A stretch of 64,000 nucleotides of DNA from Thermasporomyces sp040195635 (GTDB taxonomy: Bacteria > Actinomycetota > Actinomycetes > Propionibacteriales > Actinopolymorphaceae). How positions within the stretch are numbered: the first letter of the stretch is position 1; the number at the start of each line of letters is the position of its first letter. The stretch covers positions 248,001-312,000 of the forward strand of contig NZ_JBEFTX010000006.1 in NCBI RefSeq assembly GCF_040195635.1, in the 5' to 3' direction. Under the pieces are notes generated by a model. That model saw only the letters and a program-made list of their open reading frames with translations. It was not told the DNA's origin and did no database searches. The position numbers were made by a program, and so were the translations under genes. Below are positions 51,864-60,803 of this stretch, in pieces.

Positions 51864-53363
51864 GTGACAGCGTCGATGGTGATGCGTGGACCGGGGTCGT
51901 CCCCGGAAAAGCTCATCCGAGCTGGAGCATGGGCAGGACGTGCCGCGGTCGTCGGCGCGAGCCTCGCCGTGGTGTCGGCACTTGCCGCGGCTCCGGCTGC
52001 AGCCAGCGCGGGCGGCGGCAATGGCAGTGACATCGCTGCTGGTGAGACGGTCAGCCGCGCGCAGGCCAACTCGTTCAACATCAGCGTGGGCGGACAGGTT
52101 GCCGGTAGTGGCGGTTACCTCTCGGTTAATGATGGCGCGTTGGAAACTGTGAAGGGTGTCAAGGCGCCTGAGCTGCCGATGATCGGTGACCAGCAGGTCG
52201 CGCTCGTCGGTGCGCTCGGACAGGACGCCGCCACGACTTCCAATGGCTACGCCGCCGCATGCGCGGGCGTGGTCGGTGCCAACGGTGTCGTCAAGCTCGG
52301 TGCCGACCAGAGCTGCCTGGTCTCTGGCGATGGTCAGATCCAGGTGTCGCTCGGGACGCTCGACGCGCTCGGCCTCACCGCCCTGTTGGGTGGAGAGCTC
52401 CCGGGTCTTCCGGCGCTGCCGAGCCTTCCGGCGACAGGTGAGCTGACCGACGGTCTCACCGACGGCCTCCTCAGCGGCCTCGGTGGCAACCTGGCGTCGA
52501 CCGGAGGTCTCCTGCCGGCGGTTCCGTCGACCGGTGACCTGACCGGAAACCTGCCGCAGACCAGCACACTGCCGCTTCCTGGGGTGCCTGACGTCGAGTC
52601 CCCGGACCTGGCGCTTCCGGACCTCAGCCTTGGGGAGCTTTCCTCCCTCGGTGGCCTGCCGGCCCTCGGCAGCCTGCCGACCGGTGGTCTGCCCGACATC
52701 CAGCTGATGGTGGTCGGCAAGTCGATCACGGCCAACTGCCTGTCCACGCCGAGCGACACGTTCGGCAAGGCCAGCCCGGTTGAGGCCCAGGTCGTCGCGG
52801 TAGTGGCCGGCCAGCAGATTCCGGTGGCGAGCGTTCCGCCGGAGGGCCTGGACCTGAACCTGACCGACGTCCTGTCGAAGGTTCAGAGCCAGCTGCCGGT
52901 CGAGGTCACCGGTGTTCTCGACCAGGTTCTCGCCGCGGTTCCGGCTGACCAGCTCGACGCGGTGCGCCTCGCCAACCTGCAGGTCGGCGAGCAGACCGCC
53001 AAGGCCGGACAGATCAGCGTGACCGCCCTCGGTGTCGAGACGGCTTACCCGGGTCTCGTCGACCTGGAGCTCGGCAAGGTGGACTGCGGCAGCAACGTCG
53101 CTGCTGTGTCCGAGCCGGGTGTCAAGGCCGGCGCGGCAGCTCCGCAGGCCGGTGCTGGTGCGCAGGTCGAGGCCGACGGTTCCGGTGTGAGGGCCGGCGC
53201 TGAGGCTGGCGGAGTCAAGGGCGAGGGTGCGGTCAACGCCGACCTGGCACCTGCGTCGAACAAGGCGCCGCTCGCGACGTTCGGCTGGGGCGCTGTGATC
53301 GCGCTCATGCTGGCTGGAGTCGGCCTCGCCGGCTTCAAGCTCCGTCGCCTAATCCGGCACTGA
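51864..53363 (+). CDS. Cell-surface protein with C-terminal membrane anchor
   Basis: A 499-residue exported protein. The signal peptide (about 20-48, AAVVGASLAVVSALAAAPAA) is followed by a beta-rich region (NSFNISVGGQVAGSGGYLSV). Next is a Leu/Pro/Gly-rich segment with repeated GLPALPSLP-like units (about 175-285), a second beta region, an Ala/Gly linker and a terminal helix GWGAVIALMLAGVGLAGFKL ending in basic residues. It resembles actinobacterial choice-of-anchor surface proteins. GTG 51864 has GGAGG three bases upstream; ATG 51876 or 51882 are alternatives. Function unknown. Confidence 0.7.
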   Translation: MTASMVMRGPGSSPEKLIRAGAWAGRAAVVGASLAVVSALAAAPAAASAGGGNGSDIAAGETVSRAQANSFNISVGGQVAGSGGYLSVNDGALETVKGVKAPELPMIGDQQVALVGALGQDAATTSNGYAAACAGVVGANGVVKLGADQSCLVSGDGQIQVSLGTLDALGLTALLGGELPGLPALPSLPATGELTDGLTDGLLSGLGGNLASTGGLLPAVPSTGDLTGNLPQTSTLPLPGVPDVESPDLALPDLSLGELSSLGGLPALGSLPTGGLPDIQLMVVGKSITANCLSTPSDTFGKASPVEAQVVAVVAGQQIPVASVPPEGLDLNLTDVLSKVQSQLPVEVTGVLDQVLAAVPADQLDAVRLANLQVGEQTAKAGQISVTALGVETAYPGLVDLELGKVDCGSNVAAVSEPGVKAGAAAPQAGAGAQVEADGSGVRAGAEAGGVKGEGAVNADLAPASNKAPLATFGWGAVIALMLAGVGLAGFKLRRLIRH

Positions 53364-53411
53364 CGACCTGACGGTCGTCACAGCAGAATCCGAGCGCTTC
53401 GGCGCTTGACC

Positions 53412-53459
53412 GCCCGCCGGTCGGTGTGGGGAATCCCTCCCTCACACTGACCGGCGGGC
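53412..53459 (+). terminator. Strong terminator after the surface-protein gene
   Basis: GCCCGCCGGTCGGTGTG (53412-53428) and CACACTGACCGGCGGGC (53443-53459) form a 17-bp stem with one G-U pair, followed by TTCTTCTT. It is 48 bases after the stop codon. Confidence 0.9.
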
Positions 53460-53557
53460 TTCTTCTTGCCACCGGGCCTTCCACTCGTTCCGTGGGCCAC
53501 TCGTGGCGACCCGGCCATACGCCAGGGATCAGATCCTCCGTACGGCCGGACCAGGGA

Positions 53558-54358
53558 TCAGGAACGCTGCGGGCCACGGAGGGTTCCAGGTGACGCGCCC
53601 GTCGCCGCTTTGACGTGACGGCTCAGGTGGCTCACCGAGTCGTACCCCGTCAACTCCGCGATCGACTGCAGCGTCAACGTGGAGTTGCGCAGGTAACCCA
53701 TCGCGTGACGCAGCCGCACCGCATGGAGGTACGCCCGCAGGGTGGTGCCACGGAACCTCGCGAAGTACGCACGGAGCCCTGACGGCGACACCCCCAGCTC
53801 GGCGGCGATGTCGGCGATCCGGATCCGGCTGGCGAAGCGTTCCTCGACAAGGCGTTCGGCTTCCGCCACCAACTGCTTTCCGGAGGGCACGTCTACAGTG
53901 GCTCGGGCCCGCCGCAGCCGCAGGTCCAGCTCGGCGAGCAGGAGACGAGCCATGTCGTCGCGATCCGGTCCCGGGTGCGCCACCTCCTGGGTGAGAGCGT
54001 CGAAGATCCGGCCGAGCGAGCGGTCGCCGTCGTCGTAGCACACCCGCGGCCAGGCCTGGTTCGCTGGCGCCTGCACCTGGATGTGCCGGTTCGTGTAGCC
54101 CGCGTCGGTGTACTCCGCGTGCGGCACTCCCGGCGGGGTGACCAGAACCGTGCCAGGCATCGCGTCGTACCACTCCTCACCGATCGGACAGCGCACGCGC
54201 CCCCGCAGGTAGTAGACGAGTTCCCAGGAACCGTGCGCGTGCACGGGGAAGTGCCGCCCGCGGGGAGCCACGTGCACGCCCGCTCCGAGGAGTCGGGGGG
54301 CATCGTCGCTGGCGCGGCTCTCGGCCCGCGCGCCTGCGTTCGTTCGGCGTGGGGGCAT
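53558..54358 (-). CDS. AraC family regulator with cupin sensor domain
   Basis: A 266-residue regulator. Residues 20-120 form a cupin (HFPVHAHGSWELVYYLRG, LVTPPGVPHAEYTDAGY). Residues 165-260 form the AraC helix-turn-helix pair (ASRIRIADIAAELGVSPSGL and TLTLQSIAELTGYDSVSHLS). ATG 54358 shares one base with the alkB stop (TGATG), so it is translated together with alkB. It lacks the cysteine-rich Ada domain, so it is not an Ada methyl sensor. Its ligand is unknown. Confidence 0.88.
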   Translation of the reverse strand: MPPRRTNAGARAESRASDDAPRLLGAGVHVAPRGRHFPVHAHGSWELVYYLRGRVRCPIGEEWYDAMPGTVLVTPPGVPHAEYTDAGYTNRHIQVQAPANQAWPRVCYDDGDRSLGRIFDALTQEVAHPGPDRDDMARLLLAELDLRLRRARATVDVPSGKQLVAEAERLVEERFASRIRIADIAAELGVSPSGLRAYFARFRGTTLRAYLHAVRLRHAMGYLRNSTLTLQSIAELTGYDSVSHLSRHVKAATGASPGTLRGPQRS

Positions 54359-55023
54359 CAGCGCAGACCCGACTCGCGGATGGTGATGTTCAACCGGCCG
54401 TGGCCCAGCCCGATCTCCGCATCCGCGACGTCGGGTGGCTGCGGATTGACCAGTCCTCTGGGTACGCCGTGGAACGCCAACCGCGACGGGCCGCCGAAGA
54501 CGAACAGGTCGCCGGACCGGAGTTCGACGTCGGTCCACGGCCGGTTGCGGTTGCGCGTGTTGCCGAACCTGAAGATGCACGCGTCACCGAGGCTCAGCGA
54601 CACCACCGGAGCCAAGCTGCGCTCGTCGCGATCCTGGTGAAGGCCCATCCGGGCGTTGTCGTCGTAGAAGTTGATCAGCGCGATGTCGGGTTGGTAGGCC
54701 TCCGCGACCGCAGGATCGTCGTACGCCTCCCCGACCGCGCGTCGAGCCAGCTCCCCCAACCAGTCCGGGAACTCCCGTACCGGGCTGCCGTCGTCGACGG
54801 TGCGGGAGTAACGGTAAGGGACCCAGTGCCAGCCGAGGCAGACCGTGCGTACGGACATCACGCCCCCGCTGGGCAGGCGCGTCGCCCGCATGCCGGCCGG
54901 ACCGGTGGCCCACTCCCGGCACGCCTGCACGAGTTGCCGCTGGGTGTCCAGGTCGAGCCAGTCAGGGACGTGGACGGCACCCGGGGCGATCTCTGCCCGG
55001 GATCGCGGGAGCAGCGCGGACAT
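54358..55023 (-). CDS. alkB: AlkB-type 2-oxoglutarate and Fe(II)-dependent dioxygenase
   Basis: A 221-residue demethylase that repairs alkylated bases such as 1-methyladenine and 3-methylcytosine. ALINFYDDNARMGLHQDRDE contains the His-x-Asp iron ligands. RLAFHGVPRGL supplies the second His, and RLNITIRESG the arginines that bind 2-oxoglutarate. WHWVPYRYSR resembles the substrate lid. It starts at ATG 55023, divergent from the PhyH gene, and is coupled to the araC-type gene downstream. Confidence 0.9.
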   Translation of the reverse strand: MSALLPRSRAEIAPGAVHVPDWLDLDTQRQLVQACREWATGPAGMRATRLPSGGVMSVRTVCLGWHWVPYRYSRTVDDGSPVREFPDWLGELARRAVGEAYDDPAVAEAYQPDIALINFYDDNARMGLHQDRDERSLAPVVSLSLGDACIFRFGNTRNRNRPWTDVELRSGDLFVFGGPSRLAFHGVPRGLVNPQPPDVADAEIGLGHGRLNITIRESGLR

Positions 55024-55143
55024 GGCCTTAGCTTGCCCAGATCTGGCGTTCTGTGCATAGGGCTCGTCGCGTCCTGCATGGCCCGCGGGCCCTTCCCTGG
55101 CGATACTTTCGGCGAGGAAGGTGTGTGGAAGGAGCGAACGCCC

Positions 55144-55923
55144 ATGGACATCACCGCCGCCCTACGCGAGCTCGGCGTAGCAGAGGACACGCTCTCGGCC
55201 GAGGAGAAGGCAGATCTTGACCGCAACGGATTCCTGCCCCTGTACGGGATTCTGACGCAAGGCGAGGTCGACAAGTTCAATGCGCGGCTGGCCGAACTCA
55301 CTGCCGCCGAGGGCGCCGAAGCAGGTCTGGAGGTACACCAGGAGGAAGGCACGGACAGGTTGGCCGATCTGGTCAACAAGGACCCGATGTTCGAGGTGTG
55401 CCTCTCCCATCCTCGCGTGCTCGCAGCGATCCATCACGTCCTGGGTACGTTCAAGATGTTCTCCCTCAACAGCAGGGCGGCGCTGCCTGGTCAGGGACTT
55501 CAGGGCCTGCACACCGACTACGGCGAGCCGGTCCAGCCGGGCGACTACCGCGTGTGCAACTCGATCTGGCTGCTCGACGACTTCACCGCCGAGAACGGCG
55601 CCACGCGGGTCGTGCCCGGATCGCACCTGGGCGGCGTACTCCCCGGCCAGGCGATGGCCGATCCCGCGGACGACCACCCCGACCAGGTGCAGCTTCTCGC
55701 ACCCGCCGGTACCGTCGTCGTCTTCAACAGTCACCTGTGGCATGGCGGCACCCTCAACAGCTCCGACCGGCCGCGGCGGGCCATGCACTCGGCGTTCTGC
55801 CGGCGGGATATCCCCCAACAGCTGGACCAGAAGGCCTATCTGCGGCGTTCGACGTTCGACCGGTTGAACTCCGCGCAGCACTATCTGCTGGACGTGACCG
55901 AGGTCGACATCAAGTACCCGTGA
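55144..55923 (+). CDS. Phytanoyl-CoA dioxygenase family protein
   Basis: A 259-residue Fe(II)/2-oxoglutarate oxygenase of the PhyH family. LQGLHTDYGEPVQPGDYRVC contains the His-x-Asp motif, and VVFNSHLWHGGTLNSSDRPR the distal His and the 2-oxoglutarate-binding Arg. FLPLYGILTQGEVDKFNARL opens the domain. GGAAGGAGCG precedes ATG 55144. It is followed after 35 bases by a 2-hydroxyacid dehydrogenase, suggesting a small catabolic pair for an unknown substrate. Confidence 0.88.
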   Translation: MDITAALRELGVAEDTLSAEEKADLDRNGFLPLYGILTQGEVDKFNARLAELTAAEGAEAGLEVHQEEGTDRLADLVNKDPMFEVCLSHPRVLAAIHHVLGTFKMFSLNSRAALPGQGLQGLHTDYGEPVQPGDYRVCNSIWLLDDFTAENGATRVVPGSHLGGVLPGQAMADPADDHPDQVQLLAPAGTVVVFNSHLWHGGTLNSSDRPRRAMHSAFCRRDIPQQLDQKAYLRRSTFDRLNSAQHYLLDVTEVDIKYP

Positions 55924-55958
55924 GCGGCCGCCCGGAGCTGGGCCGAGATAATGGTCAG

Positions 55959-56882
55959 ATGACTGACGGAGCGCGCACTCGGAAGATCTACGTCGGCCCC
56001 CGAGCGACGCCGGAGCTGATCGAGGCGGTCAAGAACGCCGGCGGCGAACCCACCGAGACGAGTACCGCCGCTGAGGCGATCGTCTGGTGGGGTGGCTCGC
56101 CGGCCGAGTTTGCCGAGGTCGACCACGAGGGCATCCGGTGGGTGCAGCTCCCATCGGCGGGGGTCGAGTCGTGGTTCGCCGCCGACATCTTTCGTACGGG
56201 CAAGATCTACTCGAGCGCGGTTGGCAGCTACGCCGAGACCGTCGCCGAACAAGCACTGGCGCTCATGCTCGCCGGCGTACGGCAGTTGCACACCTTGGCG
56301 CGTGCACAGACCTGGACGCGGCCCAACGTCGGGACGCTCTTCGACAAGACCGTCGGCATCGTCGGGTGCGGCGGGATCGGGCGGGCGCTGATTCCGTTGC
56401 TCGCGCCGTTCCGGGCGAGGGTGCTGGCGATCACCCGATCGGGAACGCCCGTACCAGGCGCGTCGTCGACCGTCACGCCGGCAGGGCTGGACGGCGTACT
56501 CTCCGCGTCGGACGTCGTAGTGATCGGCGCGCCTGCCACCGCTGAGACCCAGGCGCTGATCGGGGAACGGGAGCTGGCGCTCATGCAGCCCCACGCGTGG
56601 CTCGTCAACATCGCGCGCGGATCATTGATCGACACCGACGCCGTCGTGAAGGCGCTGGCGGCCGGGACGATCGGCGGCGTCGGGCTCGATGTGACCGACC
56701 CCGAACCCCTACCCGACGGCCATCCATTGTGGAGCGAGCCGCGGGCGCTGATCAGCCCGCACTCGGCCAACCCTTCGCATCTGCTGATGCCTCGCCTGGC
56801 CGAACGGGTGGGCGAGAACGTACGTCGGTACATCGCAGGTGAGGAGCTCGTCGGCGTGATCGAGGTCGAGCGCGGCTACTGA
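55959..56882 (+). CDS. D-isomer-specific 2-hydroxyacid dehydrogenase
   Basis: A 307-residue NAD(P)-dependent oxidoreductase. TVGIVGCGGIGRALIPLLAP is the Rossmann loop (about 140-160). NIARGSLIDTDAVVKALAAG contains the catalytic Arg. VGLDVTDPEPLPDGHPLWSE supplies the Glu, and ISPHSANPS the His. It acts on 2-hydroxy acids or similar. An overlapping ATG at 55951 is out of frame; ATG 55959 is used. It probably is co-transcribed with the PhyH gene and ends 72 bases before tRNA-Arg. Confidence 0.9.
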   Translation: MTDGARTRKIYVGPRATPELIEAVKNAGGEPTETSTAAEAIVWWGGSPAEFAEVDHEGIRWVQLPSAGVESWFAADIFRTGKIYSSAVGSYAETVAEQALALMLAGVRQLHTLARAQTWTRPNVGTLFDKTVGIVGCGGIGRALIPLLAPFRARVLAITRSGTPVPGASSTVTPAGLDGVLSASDVVVIGAPATAETQALIGERELALMQPHAWLVNIARGSLIDTDAVVKALAAGTIGGVGLDVTDPEPLPDGHPLWSEPRALISPHSANPSHLLMPRLAERVGENVRRYIAGEELVGVIEVERGY

Positions 56883-56954
56883 GCGTCGGCACGTAGGCGT
56901 GCCCGACACCCGACCGGGGCTGGGTCATCGATACGCTGGGCCAGCGCCGAGCCA

Positions 56955-57027
56955 GCCCTCGTAGCTCAGGGGATAGAGCAACGGTTTCCTAAACCGTGTG
57001 TCGCAGGTTCGAATCCTGCCGGGGGCG
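56955..57027 (+). tRNA. tRNA-Arg, anticodon CCT
   Basis: A 73-base gene with acceptor GCCCTCG pairing with CGGGGGC (two G-U or G-C variants), D arm AGCTCAGGGGATAGAGC, anticodon loop TTCCTAA within ACGGT/ACCGT and T arm GCAGG-TTCGAAT-CCTGC; discriminator G, no encoded CCA. Its 3' end borders a decayed integrase gene, so it served as the integration site of a mobile element. The gene itself is intact. Confidence 0.95.
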
Positions 57028-57055
57028 CTTGCATTTCCGCAGGTCAGAGGCATGA

Positions 57056-58168
57056 TCAACGATCTTCCTCCGATCCGTTGGGCTCCGAATCGGCAATCTG
57101 GCCACGTTCTGGCCACACTCCCGACTCGCTCGCAACCTCGTTGAGACGGGCCGCCCAGGTATCCATCTCATCGGGGTACAGGTGGCCGTAGAGGTCCATC
57201 GTCATCACCACCGATGCGTGCCCAAGGATCCGCTGCACCACCTTCGGCGGCGTGCACGCCGAGATGTACAGCGACGCGGCCGTGTGCCGAAGGCCATGGA
57301 TGGTGAACCCTTCGAGCGCTGCCGCTCTGACCGCAGGTGTCCATACACGCTGCCGGAAGTTGCCCGCCCGAAGTGGCCCGCCTTCCGGTGCCGTGAACAC
57401 CAGCGCGTCGCGATCGAGGTCGGCGACCAGGGCGTGAAGCTCGTCGCAAAGTGCCTCAGGTAACGGCACCGTCCGGGACTGGTGGGTCTTCGGCTTGCCT
57501 TCGACCAACTGACCGCCGATGTCGACGAATGCTCGCCGTTCCTTCAGCCGCCGACGAGCGAGGTCTACATCCCGCACCCGCAGCGCGACAGCCTCACCCC
57601 ACCGCAGACCGGTGTACGCCAACGTCCGGATGAAGGTGCCGTAGCGGCCAGCCTCAGCGGCGAGCTTGGCAACCTCGGCATGGCTCAGGAATCGCCGCTA
57701 CCATGCCGATACCAGCTTCGGCAGCTTGATCCCGGTCACCGGGTTTGCCTGCAGACGTCCCGTTCGGATCCCGTGCTGGCATACCGACGAGAAGACGTAC
57801 ACCGTCTGCCGGACCTGCGACGCCGCAAGTCCCGAGCCGGCAAGCTCCGTGATCCACTCCTGAAGCATGGCCGAGACCTTGCCCATCGGGACGTGCTTCC
57901 AACGAGGCAGGATCCGTAGATCCAGCAGATGGCGGGACGACGAGCGGGTCCGGGGTTTCAGGTGCAGGGTGCTTTCGAACCACTCCTGAGCGGCCTTGCC
58001 GAACTCCACTCGAAGAGCGGCAGGATCGACCCGATCCCCACGTGAGATCCGGACCTTCTGATCGGCCGGCCAGCGTTGGGCGTCGAGCTTTCGGCGGAAG
58101 GTCTTGTTACGCTCCCTGCCGTCCGGGCCCCGGTATCTGGCTCGGTAGCGGTCGCCACGTTTCTCGAC
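57056..58168 (-). pseudogene. int: Tyrosine-type site-specific integrase, inactivated
   Basis: The frame from about 58168 to 57056 gives a 370-codon integrase interrupted by TAG at 57698-57700. Upstream of it lie the N-terminal strands (EKRGDRYRARYRGPDGRERN) and the core-binding domain (EWITELAGSGLAASQVRQTV). After the stop come FLSHAEVAKLAAEAG and the catalytic domain with Arg (TGLRWGEA), HGLRHTAAS, LGHAS and the nucleophile Tyr in MDLYGHLYP. No ATG, GTG or TTG is in frame at the 5' end, so the start is also lost. All catalytic residues are still present. Confidence 0.8.
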
Positions 58169-58169
58169 A

Positions 58170-58356
58170 CTCCTGCGGCAGTCGCCTTCTGCTGTTCGAC
58201 CCAGGCGCGGACGTCGGCGGGGTCATAGCGCAGGTGCTTGCCGACCCTCGCGGCCCTTGGGCCGGTGCCGAGGTAGCGCCATCGGTACAGGGTGTCGATG
58301 GGTACGCCGAGGTAGTGACACACCTCCTCGGGCGTCCAAAGTCATTCCGGCTTCAT
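58170..58356 (-). pseudogene. xis: Excisionase (helix-turn-helix), inactivated
   Basis: From ATG 58356 the frame reads MKPE, then TGA (58342-58344), then LWTPEEVCHYLGVPIDTLYR and KHLRYDPADVRAWVEQQK in the same frame. This is a MerR-like excisionase of about 60 residues as found next to int in actinomycete elements. The stop after four codons kills it unless translation restarts at GTG 58323, which lacks a spaced ribosome site. The frame then runs into the int region instead of stopping. Confidence 0.7.
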
Positions 58357-58399
58357 GTTTCTGTTTCTCCTTCTGTGGTTGGCGGTTGACACGTACGTC

Positions 58400-59315
58400 T
58401 CAACCAGTGGTGGCGATCCCCAGGCGTGCGATGTAGCGGTGTTCGCGGGCGAGTGCGGCGGCGGTGTTGGCCAGGAGTGCGTCGCCGGTGGTGTGCCAGC
58501 CGGTGCCGGCGTAGACGAGTTCGGCGATGGTCTCGAGGTGTTCGTTTTCCTTGAGGTGCTCTTGCCGTTCGTGGTGGGCGCGTCGGTAGGCGACGCGGGC
58601 TTTGCGGAGGTGGCGGAAGGTGGTGGAGTAGCGCCGGGATTTGGTGAAGAAGTGCCCGCCGAAGCCGAGCATGTGTGCCCACCGTCGTAGCCGGTGGTAG
58701 CCGGAGTCCTCCCACTCCGAAGCGGTCGACGAGCTGGTTCCCGTGGTGGTCGGTGAGGACCAGGCCGTGAGTCTGAAACGTCGTGTGTTCGACGGCTTTG
58801 CGGAGGATCCAGACCAGCAGGAACGAGTTGGCCCACGCAGGCGGTCGGATGATCTCTTCTGGGTCGTGGGGTTGATGCCGTCGAAGCGGGCGAGGATGTG
58901 GAAGTGGACCAGGCCGCGTCGCTGGAACTCTGCACATTTGCCGAACGAGATCCGCACCGGTGTCTTGCCCCAGCGGAGCCGACCCGTCGCCGCGTTGCGG
59001 GTGCGGGTGACGTGGCCGTGGTCGCGGGCGTACCGGTCGAGGAGGCGTTTGGCGGTCATCTGAGTCCGTCGCCACAGTTCGGATGCCTGGGTGTTCCAGA
59101 CGGCGTGCTGGTTGTAGTCGTAGCAGTCACCGCAGAGGGGTGCCGAGGCGGTGGTCGCCGTCGGTGTGGATGCGCATGCACCGCAGGTCGATCCCGTGGG
59201 GGCACAGGTCGGGGGTCTTGCAGGCGCGCCAGGGTGCGGGTCGGCCGGCGCAGCTGGGCGTGAAGAAAGGGCCGCCAGATGACTGACGACCCTCACAGCG
59301 TCGGCACCGTTCCAC
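58400..59315 (-). pseudogene. rep: Replication initiator (RepSA-like), frameshifted and 5'-truncated
   Basis: Homologous pieces lie in different frames: LCPHGIDLRCMRIHTDGDHR near 59200; then CGDCYDYNQHAVWNTQASEL and GKCAEFQRRGLVHFHILARF up to about 58870; then RPPAWANSFLLVWILRKAVE and LVLTDHHGNQLVDRFG to about 58730; then RRWAHMLGFGGHFFTKSRRY to 58400. The RGLVHFH motif is the rolling-circle initiator metal site. At least three frameshifts and the absence of the first third show it is dead. Confidence 0.75.
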
Positions 59316-59455
59316 TCACAGACCCGGCGGTGGCCGGGGCGGGCCGGAGGCTTTAGCCACCTCGCTTGGCCCGAAACCCGAAGGCCGGGGGCCTACGGTG
59401 GCGGCAACGGTCGGGCAGCAGGCTGCTCACCGCTGCCCGCGCTTGCTGCGCCTGG

Positions 59456-59902
59456 TCAGTTGTCCCTCTCGTGCGCGCGGGTGACGGTATCCCAGCCGGA
59501 CGCACCCAAGGACACCACGGCGACTGGAAAGATGCCGAGGTTTTCCTTGTCGATGTGGTCGGACAGTTCGTTCAGCAGATGGTTGACCACTGCGTCGAAG
59601 TCAGCCGCCGAGGGGTCCAATGCGGCCAGTGACTGGTCGAAGCTGGCGTGCTCCTGCTCGAGTTCCCTCACGGCCTCCGCGAACTCGCCCTGGTCCTTCA
59701 GCGCGGTGAACACGCCGCGTTCCTCGCGGCGCACGTGAATCTCCAGCATCCGGCTGAATTCCCTGAGCGTCTCGACAGCGGCGTCATAGTCGGTCATGAT
59801 CAGCGACCGCCGGATGTCACCGGACAGCTCGAGCAACCCGAGGTGCTCGTCCATCAGTTCAGCGATCGGTTCGATCTGCCGACAGCCGCAGTACTCACAC
59901 AT
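59456..59902 (-). CDS. Hemerythrin domain protein
   Basis: A 148-residue four-helix bundle. MCEYCGCRQIEPIAELMDEH begins with a three-cysteine motif and the first iron-ligand His. LEIHVRREERGVFTAL, LEQEHASFDQSL and LNELSDHIDKENLGIFPVAV supply the other His/Glu/Asp ligands of a di-iron site. Such single-domain proteins bind oxygen or nitric oxide. It lies 11 bases downstream of a second hemerythrin-type gene in the same orientation, next to the nitrogen-oxide locus. ATG 59902. Confidence 0.88.
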   Translation of the reverse strand: MCEYCGCRQIEPIAELMDEHLGLLELSGDIRRSLIMTDYDAAVETLREFSRMLEIHVRREERGVFTALKDQGEFAEAVRELEQEHASFDQSLAALDPSAADFDAVVNHLLNELSDHIDKENLGIFPVAVVSLGASGWDTVTRAHERDN

Positions 59903-59913
59903 GGCCGTGGTGG

Positions 59914-60708
59914 TCAGGCACGGACCAACTCCAGCCGCCAGTTTTTCGGGCCTCGTTCCAGGTAATTGACATTGAATGCGCCGGGGGTGCGCTCCTCCAC
60001 TTGGGCGAGCAACCGCACCGGGTCGTGCGGTACGACCAGGACCAGTCCACCGCCAGCCGGCAGAGCGTCGAGGGCGCCGAAGATCGTGGCGTGCCGGATC
60101 GCGTGGGGGATGGCCCGGGCATCGAGTTCCGGGTATCCAGGGGGATCGACCTCGCCGCAGGAGCAGTCGCGGCGACCGGTCTGCAGATGACTGCGTTCCG
60201 ACGCGCCCTGATGGTCGGCCGCATCGCCGAGCAGCTCGTGCAGCCCTGCGAGGATCCCGGCGACAGACACCTCAGGCGAAGCCGTCAGCAGCGGGAGTAG
60301 CTGATCGTTCTCCTTCGCAAGGTGGCTTTCGAAGAGGACCTGCAACGCACGGGCCGTAGCGGCTGCCCGCACCGGTTCGGCAGTGGACGAGAGCTCACGG
60401 ACCAAGCCGATGATCACCCGATGCTCGGCCAGCATTCCGTCCACAAGCAGCCGCCCCTCGAGTGTCGCGTGCGCGGCCGGATACATCGTCTCTTCCTCGG
60501 CCAGCGCGTGTGGCGCCAGCTCCGCCTCACACCAGGCCACCAGATCCCGGCGGGCGACCTCTGCCGACTCCGCGACTCCCCGGGAAGCAGCGCCGATCAG
60601 CCTCTCCGTCCGCATCGCCAGGGCTCCGGCCATCTCGGCGTGGTGCTGTTCAACCGCGTCCGCAGCTCGGGCGTCTTCCTGGCTCGAGGCGATGACGACG
60701 TCGTTCAT
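59914..60708 (-). CDS. Hemerythrin and DUF2249 domain protein
   Basis: A 264-residue protein. Residues 15-165 form a hemerythrin-like bundle (VEQHHAEMAGALAMRTERLI, HALAEEETMYPAAHA, MLAEHRVIIGLV, LFESHLAKENDQLLPLL). A CSCGE motif follows, and residues 190-264 form DUF2249 (YPELDARAIPHAIRHATIFG and LVLVVPHDPVRLLAQVEE). DUF2249 proteins cluster with denitrification and nitric-oxide genes. GGAGGAGCAGAG precedes ATG 60708. It diverges from the regulator across 95 bases that include a TGTA/TACA palindrome. Confidence 0.88.
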   Translation of the reverse strand: MNDVVIASSQEDARAADAVEQHHAEMAGALAMRTERLIGAASRGVAESAEVARRDLVAWCEAELAPHALAEEETMYPAAHATLEGRLLVDGMLAEHRVIIGLVRELSSTAEPVRAAATARALQVLFESHLAKENDQLLPLLTASPEVSVAGILAGLHELLGDAADHQGASERSHLQTGRRDCSCGEVDPPGYPELDARAIPHAIRHATIFGALDALPAGGGLVLVVPHDPVRLLAQVEERTPGAFNVNYLERGPKNWRLELVRA

Positions 60709-60767
60709 CTCTGCTCCTCCGGCTCGCTGGGGTCGCACAGGTGCCCCGTCCGACCGCCGGGCCCGCC

Positions 60768-60796
60768 TTGGCACGGCACCTGTATTTTATTACACT
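60768..60796 (+). promoter_or_regulatory. Leaderless promoter and overlapping palindrome of the nitrogen-oxide regulator
   Basis: TTGGCA (60768-60773) and TACACT (60791-60796) are spaced by 17 bases, and the GTG start at 60804 lies seven bases after the -10, so the message should be leaderless. TGTATTTTATTACA (60781-60794), an imperfect palindrome with TGTA and TACA ends, overlaps the -10 and could be the operator for the regulator itself and for the divergent hemerythrin genes. Confidence 0.7.
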
Positions 60797-60803
60797 CCGG
60801 TCC

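Larger units (their letters stand above)
57028..59320. mobile_element. Decayed pSAM2-like integrative element in tRNA-Arg
   Basis: Directly after the tRNA 3' end come, in order and all on the minus strand, remains of a tyrosine integrase, an excisionase and a replication initiator. This int-xis-rep set is that of actinomycete integrative and conjugative elements. All three genes are broken (amber codon and lost start in int, stop at codon five of xis, at least three frameshifts and a lost 5' part in rep). I found no second copy of the tRNA 3' end, so the far boundary is only the end of recognisable rep sequence. No tra or spd genes remain. Confidence 0.75.

Noticed and set aside
58355..58690. 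A plus-strand valine/glycine-rich protein opposite the rep remnant
   Set aside because: It is the antisense of the recognisable replication-initiator sequence and has no features of its own.
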